Below are positions 6,201-10,492 of a stretch of 10,492 nucleotides of DNA, in pieces. The translations under genes were made by a program, and so were the position numbers. Source of the DNA: Gammaproteobacteria bacterium (GTDB lineage Bacteria > Pseudomonadota > Gammaproteobacteria > CAJXQU01). The notes below the pieces were generated by a model. That model was not told the origin of the DNA, searched no databases, and saw nothing but the letters and a program-made list of their open reading frames with translations. The first letter of the stretch is position 1; every line of letters starts with the position of its first letter. The DNA is taken from NCBI GenBank assembly GCA_026984275.1, contig JALSSM010000294.1, positions 1 to 10,492 on the forward strand, read 5' to 3'.

Positions 6201-7454
6201 TTATTTTCCGGGGGGCAGGAGAGACTCTCCGGTCATTAGTTCATCGATAGTTTCGCGTCGTCTGATCAGATGAGTCTGATCACCATCGACCATCACTTCT
6301 GCGATCCGTGGCCGGGAGTTGTAAGTTGAGCTCATGGTAAAGCCGTAGGCTCCAGCGGATCGAACCACTAACAGATCATCCGGCTGAACTGTTAGTTGCC
6401 GATTACGACCGAGGAAATCGCCCGTTTCGCAAACGGGGCCGACGACATCGTAGTTCTGATCTTCCGCATTAGTGATCGAAACCGGCTGAATTTCCTGCCA
6501 TGCATCATAGAGAGAAGGCCGCATCAGATCATTCATCGCCGCATCGACAATTGCGAAAGATTTCACATCGTTGGATTTGAGATATTCTACTTTCGTTAAA
6601 AGCACACCAGCATTGCCGACGATTGATTTTCCCGGTTCGATCAATAAAGTCAGATTACGATCAGCCAGCAAGGGTAAAATCGCATCGGCATATTCCTGGT
6701 GTGTTGGTGGCGTTTCATCTTCATACCGGATCCCGAGACCACCGCCAATATCAATCTGTTGTAGAGAAATTCCATCAGATTCAAGCTGATCAGCAAGATT
6801 CAAAATACGTTTCAGAGCATCCACAAATGGTGTCATGTCCGTGAGCTGTGATCCGATGTGGCAACCTACACCAATGATCTCTATGTTTTTCATTTTGGCT
6901 GCACGTTGATAAACCGCACGCGCCTGATCCATGGCGATACCGAATTTGTTTTCCTTCAGACCGGTAGAAATATAAGGATGTGTTCCAGCATCCACGTCAG
7001 GATTGACCCGAATGGAAACAGGCGCTTTGAGATTCATATCACCGGCAACCTGATCAAGTCTTTCAAGCTCCTGTTCCGATTCAACATTAAAACAACGGAT
7101 CCCAACTTCGAGTGCACGTCGCATTTCATCTTCACGTTTTGCCACACCGGCAAATACAATTTTGGCTGGATCACCACCTGCACGGATCACGCGTTCAAGT
7201 TCGCCAATAGACACAATATCGAACCCTGAACCCAAACGGGCAAGCAGATTGATCACTGCAATATTGGAATTAGCTTTTACCGCATAACAAACAAGGTGAT
7301 CATGCGCCGATAATGCCTGATCATAAGCTAGCCAGTTTGACTCGATCTCCTGTCGGGAATAGACGTAACAGGGCGTACCGACAGTTTCCGCGATAGAGCT
7401 TAGAGAGACAGCTTCGGCGAAAAGCTCATCATTTTTATAACTGAATTGAGTCAT
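6201..7454 (-). CDS. lysA: Diaminopimelate decarboxylase
   Basis: PLP enzyme of the alanine-racemase-like fold III group that decarboxylates meso-diaminopimelate to L-lysine, the last step of the DAP lysine pathway in the cytoplasm. The 417 aa are full length. Visible features: YAVKANSN with the PLP-binding K60; HIGSQ (199-203); the phosphate-binding glycine stretch IDIGGGLGIRY (235-243); EPGKSIVG (273-280); CETGDFLG with the active-site C342 (342-349), contributed across the dimer; and AGAYGFTMSSTYNSRPR near the C-terminus. The ATG directly follows the lptM stop codon (TAAATG) with no clear Shine-Dalgarno, so it depends on translation of lptM. The methyltransferase gene follows at once. dapF, which follows lysA in many gammaproteobacteria, is not here. 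Confidence 0.97.
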   Translation of the reverse strand: MTQFSYKNDELFAEAVSLSSIAETVGTPCYVYSRQEIESNWLAYDQALSAHDHLVCYAVKANSNIAVINLLARLGSGFDIVSIGELERVIRAGGDPAKIVFAGVAKREDEMRRALEVGIRCFNVESEQELERLDQVAGDMNLKAPVSIRVNPDVDAGTHPYISTGLKENKFGIAMDQARAVYQRAAKMKNIEIIGVGCHIGSQLTDMTPFVDALKRILNLADQLESDGISLQQIDIGGGLGIRYEDETPPTHQEYADAILPLLADRNLTLLIEPGKSIVGNAGVLLTKVEYLKSNDVKSFAIVDAAMNDLMRPSLYDAWQEIQPVSITNAEDQNYDVVGPVCETGDFLGRNRQLTVQPDDLLVVRSAGAYGFTMSSTYNSRPRIAEVMVDGDQTHLIRRRETIDELMTGESLLPPGK

Positions 7455-7598
7455 TTAACTGATCTGATATTGGTGAGTTTGATCAAGGCCTGCATCCTTC
7501 TGACCCGGAAGGTAGAGATCGCCCTTCTGGCCGCAGCCGGATAGAAACAGAAACAAACCGATCAGCAATCCAGTGTTTATTTTTTGAAGTTGTGACAT
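7455..7598 (-). CDS. lptM: Small lipoprotein LptM (YifL-like)
   Basis: A 47-residue lipoprotein precursor: a short polar start, a hydrophobic segment (INTGLLIGLFLFL) and the lipobox LSGC, with C22 as the lipidated residue. The mature part begins CGQKGDLYLPG, the diagnostic pattern of LptM/YifL (CGxKGPLYxP), which in E. coli helps assemble the outer-membrane LPS translocon LptDE. The mature protein is only 26 aa, shorter than E. coli YifL. The frame is open to 7676, but the ATG at 7598 places the signal peptide at the N-terminus, while the longer versions would bury it and overlap the divergent esterase gene. Only a weak AAGAA precedes the ATG. The stop codon abuts the lysA ATG, the usual lptM-lysA pairing. 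Confidence 0.85.
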   Translation of the reverse strand: MSQLQKINTGLLIGLFLFLSGCGQKGDLYLPGQKDAGLDQTHQYQIS

Positions 7599-7663
7599 CG
7601 TTATTCTTAAATTTCTGAAAGAAGTATTGAGGATACCATAGATGACCATGATAAGATTTGCTG

Positions 7664-8353
7664 ATGGAATCTTCAAATAAAAACCAACAGGCCGTGATTA
7701 TTGAACCTCGAAGTAAACATAAAGCCAGTGTGATCTGGTTGCATGGTCTAGGTGCGGATGGTCACGATTTTGAACCCGTGATCCCGGCGTTGCGACTTCC
7801 GGAAAATCACGGCATCCGTTTTATTTTCCCCCATGCTCCGCAGCGGCCGGTTACGATTAATGGTGGTATGGTCATGCGTGCATGGTATGACATCAAGGAA
7901 ATGGATCTTCGAAAACGTGAGGATGTCGAGGGTATCGAAGCGTCAAGGCAGATCCTTGAAAATTTTATTCAGCGAGAAAAAGAAGCAGGTATTCCCACGG
8001 AGAAAATTTTGCTGGCTGGCTTTTCTCAGGGTGGCGTCATTATTCTTCATACTGGTCTTCGTTACCCAGAACCATTGGCTGGATTGATGGCACTGTCTAC
8101 TTATCTCGCCCTGCCAGATAAACTGGAAACAGAAGCCCATCCGGCAAATTTAACGATCCCCATTTTTATGGCACATGGGACAATGGATCCCGTGATCCCG
8201 ATACAACAGGGGAAAAATTCCGCTGATCAGTTAAAGCAGACGGGTTATGCTGTGAGCTGGCATGAATACCCAATGCAACATGCCGTGTCTCTGGAAGAAA
8301 TTGAGGACATCGGTCAATGGTTGGTTGAAACATTGGAGCTGAATAGCACATAG
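7664..8353 (+). CDS. Alpha/beta-hydrolase carboxylesterase (acyl-protein thioesterase-like)
   Basis: Cytoplasmic serine hydrolase of the phospholipase/carboxylesterase family (Abhydrolase_2), 229 aa from ATG 7664, matching the usual 215-230. The oxyanion-hole motif is LHGLGADGHDF (26-36), the nucleophile elbow is GFSQGG with S121, the acid is D175 (HGTMDPVIP), and the base is H206 (YPMQHAVS). HAPQRPVTINGGMVMRAWYD is also typical. Members hydrolyse short acyl esters and thioesters; the natural substrate is unknown. A TTG six nt upstream (7658) is in frame, but ATG 7664 fits the family better, with AAGA about 7 nt before it. The gene is divergent from lptM with only 65 bp between the start codons, so both promoters are compressed there. 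The diguanylate cyclase gene follows after 43 nt. Confidence 0.93.
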   Translation: MESSNKNQQAVIIEPRSKHKASVIWLHGLGADGHDFEPVIPALRLPENHGIRFIFPHAPQRPVTINGGMVMRAWYDIKEMDLRKREDVEGIEASRQILENFIQREKEAGIPTEKILLAGFSQGGVIILHTGLRYPEPLAGLMALSTYLALPDKLETEAHPANLTIPIFMAHGTMDPVIPIQQGKNSADQLKQTGYAVSWHEYPMQHAVSLEEIEDIGQWLVETLELNST

Positions 8354-8396
8354 AATCGTTGTAGCGCATCCTAAGAAAAAGAAGGGTTTTCCGGGA

Positions 8397-9467
8397 ATGA
8401 AAGAGTCACTCTGTAAAAAGTATGGCTTCGATACGGTTGGTCGTCATAATAGATTGCGACTAATGCGACTCGAAGAACAGGATCACCTGCTGGCAAAGCA
8501 GTTGAATGAACAGGTCATTTGTCCACAACTTGATCAACTGATCGATGAGTTTTATGACTATATGCTGGGTGAAGAGCAAATATTGCACTTTATTGGCAGG
8601 CTTGATATTAACCGCCTGAAAAAAACACAACGAAACTACTTACAAACGCTGGGGCAGGGTTTTGACTCAGAGTTCTATTTTGAAAAGCGTTTGCAGATCG
8701 GCTTGGTGCATTCAATGATCAATTTGCCCCTGACCCTCTACCAGTGCTCGTATTTTTATCTGCAGGATCTGCTGCTACGAAAAATTTATCAAACGGAAGG
8801 GCTTGATGCCCAACAACGATCCGCACTCTATGAATTTACACTTAAAATAATCTGCCTTGATATGTCTCTGGCAACGGATACTTATTTTTCAAACAATGTC
8901 GAAACGCTGGAAAAATCTGTTAACAGGTTACGTGAGGAAAAAGACAAGTTATCGACAAAAGTTAATGTTGATACTTTGACGGGTATCAGCAGTCGAGGAC
9001 ATGTCCTGATCAATGCTGGAAAGGCAATGGTTGATTCCCGTAAAAATGGAGAGTCTTTTTCATTGATTGTGTCTGACATCGACTATTTCAAAGCAATCAA
9101 CGATACATACGGCCATGCTGCCGGTGATGCGGTGCTGAAAAATGTTGCTGCACGAATGGATAATCTTGTTCGCGGAGATGATATGGTGGGCCGAATCGGT
9201 GGAGAGGAATTTCTGATCATACTTCCGGGTTCTGATCTCGAAATGGCCAGCACAGTAGCAGAACGTGTTCGTGAGTCGATCGAAAAATGTCCTGTCAAAT
9301 TTCAAAATAACGTCATAGACGTTACGATGAGTCTTGGAGTGGCAGAATGGTTCCCGGATGAAACGCTCGAACAATTAATCAACCGCGCTGATCAGGCTTT
9401 ATACGAAGCAAAAAGATCGGGACGCAACCGTGTTCGTCTGACCGAACTTGCTGGATCCGGCCGCTAA
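8397..9467 (+). CDS. Globin-coupled diguanylate cyclase (DosC-like oxygen sensor)
   Basis: Predicted cytoplasmic, haem-based sensor that makes cyclic-di-GMP from two GTP. The 356 aa contain a protoglobin-type domain (about 25-165) with FYDYML (candidate distal Y53), RLKKTQRNYL, and KRLQIGLVHSMINLPL, in which H105 fits the proximal haem ligand. Then come a helical middle part with a coiled coil (about 165-190, LEKSVNRLREEKDKL), and a GGDEF domain with the entry motif DTLTGISSR (192-200), DIDYFKAINDTYGHAAGD, the inhibitory I-site RGDD (259-262) and catalytic GGEEF (268-272). All catalytic residues are present, so it should be active and product-inhibited. There is no membrane segment or EAL domain. 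GAAGGG (8381-8386) lies 10 nt before the ATG. The gene is 43 nt downstream of the esterase, possibly one operon. The globin call rests on pattern recognition; the GGDEF call is firm. Confidence 0.93.
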   Translation: MKESLCKKYGFDTVGRHNRLRLMRLEEQDHLLAKQLNEQVICPQLDQLIDEFYDYMLGEEQILHFIGRLDINRLKKTQRNYLQTLGQGFDSEFYFEKRLQIGLVHSMINLPLTLYQCSYFYLQDLLLRKIYQTEGLDAQQRSALYEFTLKIICLDMSLATDTYFSNNVETLEKSVNRLREEKDKLSTKVNVDTLTGISSRGHVLINAGKAMVDSRKNGESFSLIVSDIDYFKAINDTYGHAAGDAVLKNVAARMDNLVRGDDMVGRIGGEEFLIILPGSDLEMASTVAERVRESIEKCPVKFQNNVIDVTMSLGVAEWFPDETLEQLINRADQALYEAKRSGRNRVRLTELAGSGR

Positions 9468-9472
9468 CGTTT

Positions 9473-10492
9473 TCAGGACTGAGAGTTCTGTTTACGTGAA
9501 CGCTGAGGTCGCCGTTGCCTGTTATTCCGGTTTTTATTGTTGCGATCAGGTTGTTTTCTTTTTACTTTAATCGGAGGTTCGGGTGATGCCAGAAGATCAT
9601 TCCTGATCGGTTCTACCGGAATCTTGTGACCAATGTATTCTTCAATTTCCATCAGAGAGAAAACAAATTCTTCACAACCGAAACTGATCGCAATACCCGA
9701 TGCTCCGGCACGTGCAGTACGTCCGATCCGATGAACATAGTCCTCTTCGTTCTGTGGCAAGTCATAATTAAAAACATGACTGACATCATCAATGTGTAAA
9801 CCTCGTGCGGCAACATCAGTTGCCACCAGGATCCGAAGTTCGCCATCGGCAATTTCTTTGATCAGGCGCTGGCGTTTCTTTTGTGGTACGTCACCGGAGA
9901 GTAAACCGACTTTATAACCGTTGCCCATTAACCAGCCGGTCACTTCTTCAGCCGTTCTTTTGGTGTTCACGAAAATGATCGCTCGGGGTGTATCCATCTT
10001 ATTCAGTAAACCGATCAACAGAGGGATCTTTTCCTCATTCTGAACGTGATACATGATCTGTTTTACGCTGTCAGCGGTGACATTTTCGGTTTCAACCTCA
10101 AGAGACTTTGGGTTGTTCATGTGTTCATAGGCCAGTTCTTTGACCCGAAAAGACAGTGTCGCTGAAAACATCATGCTCAAACGTTTTTCCGGTTTTGGCA
10201 TACGTCGAAACATGAAGCGGATGTCTTTAATAAAACCCAGATCAAACATTCGATCGGCTTCATCAAGAACCGCGACCTGGATGGCACGAAGATCAAACAC
10301 ATGCTGCTTGAAGTAATCAATAATCCTTCCCGGTGTTCCGATCAGAATATCAATCCCGCCACCCAGAGACTTGCGTTGTTTCTCATAATCAACACCACCA
10401 TAAACAAGCGCAAGTTTAAGATCGGTATATTTCCCTAATGCAATGGCATCCTTATGGATCTGAATAGCCAGTTCTCGTGTTGGTGCAATGAT
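9473..10492 (-). CDS. rhlB: ATP-dependent DEAD-box RNA helicase RhlB, 5' end cut by the window
   Basis: RNA helicase; in E. coli RhlB is the degradosome helicase that feeds structured RNA to PNPase via RNase E. The frame is open to the right edge, and 339 C-terminal residues are visible. Motifs in order: Ia PTRELA, TPGR (Ib), DEAD (coded at 10253-10264), SAT (FSATLS), IIFVNTK (IV), ATDVAARGLHI (V) and HRIGRTARAGASG (VI). IQVAVLDEADRM, LGFIKDIRFMFRRMP and YIGHKIPV closely follow E. coli RhlB, which supports the gene symbol over RhlE or SrmB. The tail (last about 30 residues) is Arg/Lys/Asn/Gln-rich, as in RNA-binding helicase tails. The missing N-terminal part should hold the Q motif and Walker A. 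The gene is tail to tail with the cyclase gene, with 5 nt between the stop codons. Confidence 0.94.
   Translation of the reverse strand: MIAPTRELAIQIHKDAIALGKYTDLKLALVYGGVDYEKQRKSLGGGIDILIGTPGRIIDYFKQHVFDLRAIQVAVLDEADRMFDLGFIKDIRFMFRRMPKPEKRLSMMFSATLSFRVKELAYEHMNNPKSLEVETENVTADSVKQIMYHVQNEEKIPLLIGLLNKMDTPRAIIFVNTKRTAEEVTGWLMGNGYKVGLLSGDVPQKKRQRLIKEIADGELRILVATDVAARGLHIDDVSHVFNYDLPQNEEDYVHRIGRTARAGASGIAISFGCEEFVFSLMEIEEYIGHKIPVEPIRNDLLASPEPPIKVKRKQPDRNNKNRNNRQRRPQRSRKQNSQS
9474..9490 (+). terminator. Weak hairpin at the convergent cyclase/rhlB junction
   Basis: CAGGACT and AGTTCTG form a 7-bp stem (one G-U) with a 3-nt loop, starting 7 nt after the cyclase stop codon and followed by only TTTA. 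It lies inside the last codons of rhlB. It might weakly end cyclase transcription; no proper T-run supports it. Confidence 0.3.

Noticed and set aside
7627..7655. TTGAGG-N17-GATAAG as a promoter for the esterase
   Set aside because: Spacing is right, but each hexamer matches only 4 of 6, and the start would fall at the ATG, giving a nearly leaderless mRNA. Not strong enough to annotate.
7599..7676. Longer lptM reading frame starting at 7676
   Set aside because: It would place 26 residues before the lipoprotein signal peptide and overlap the start of the divergent esterase gene. The internal ATG at 7598 gives a normal lipoprotein precursor.
1..10492. Frequent GATC tetranucleotides across the window
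   Set aside because: They look more common than chance by eye, but they are spread through coding regions without clustering. I made no full count, and codon use for Ile and Asp in this genome could explain it.
1..10492. Mobile elements, CRISPR arrays, toxin-antitoxin or defence genes
   Set aside because: No transposase, integrase, direct-repeat array or defence-type domain was found in any supported frame. The window reads as core chromosome.

Overview
This window looks like chromosomal housekeeping DNA from a gammaproteobacterium. The evidence is the nitrogen two-component pair NtrB/NtrC next to a GlnA with an adenylylation tyrosine, an RhlB-type DEAD-box helicase, an LptM-like lipoprotein beside lysA, and a sigma-54/NtrC promoter laid out as in enterobacterial glnA. 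Base composition is moderate and even across the genes. A Methylophaga-like methylotroph is my guess from gene content and protein flavour only; I could not run a search. I see no insertion sequences, phage genes, CRISPR arrays, tRNAs or rRNAs.

Layout. Positions 1-23 hold what may be the first codons of a leftward gene. A small uncharacterised rightward gene (181-420) follows, and its end overlaps the end of ntrC. A leftward block then runs from 7598 down to 395: lptM, lysA, a SAM methyltransferase, glnA, a periplasmic DUF4124 protein, ntrB and ntrC. This block is several transcription units. glnA has its own sigma-54 promoter and ends at a strong terminator. ntrB and ntrC overlap by 4 bases. 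From 7664 two rightward genes follow: a serine carboxylesterase and a globin-coupled diguanylate cyclase. The 3' part of rhlB lies at the right edge on the minus strand, tail to tail with the cyclase gene.

Nitrogen circuit. NtrB phosphorylates NtrC when nitrogen is short. NtrC~P binds two 17-bp boxes (5483-5499 and 5514-5530, centres 31 bp apart) and activates the sigma-54 promoter at 5416-5431 to make glutamine synthetase. A third NtrC box (2868-2884) sits at the 5' end of ntrB, suggesting that NtrC controls its own operon; it also argues for starting ntrB at 2850 rather than 2907. A second good sigma-54 promoter (3818-3836), just after the glnA terminator, points at a hairpin and T-rich stretch and then at the DUF4124 gene. 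It could make a short nitrogen-regulated RNA or a long leader. This is the most novel candidate in the window.

The other unit with a clear sensory role is the diguanylate cyclase, with a protoglobin domain (candidate haem ligand His105), an I-site and an intact GGEEF motif. It is predicted to link oxygen to cyclic-di-GMP.
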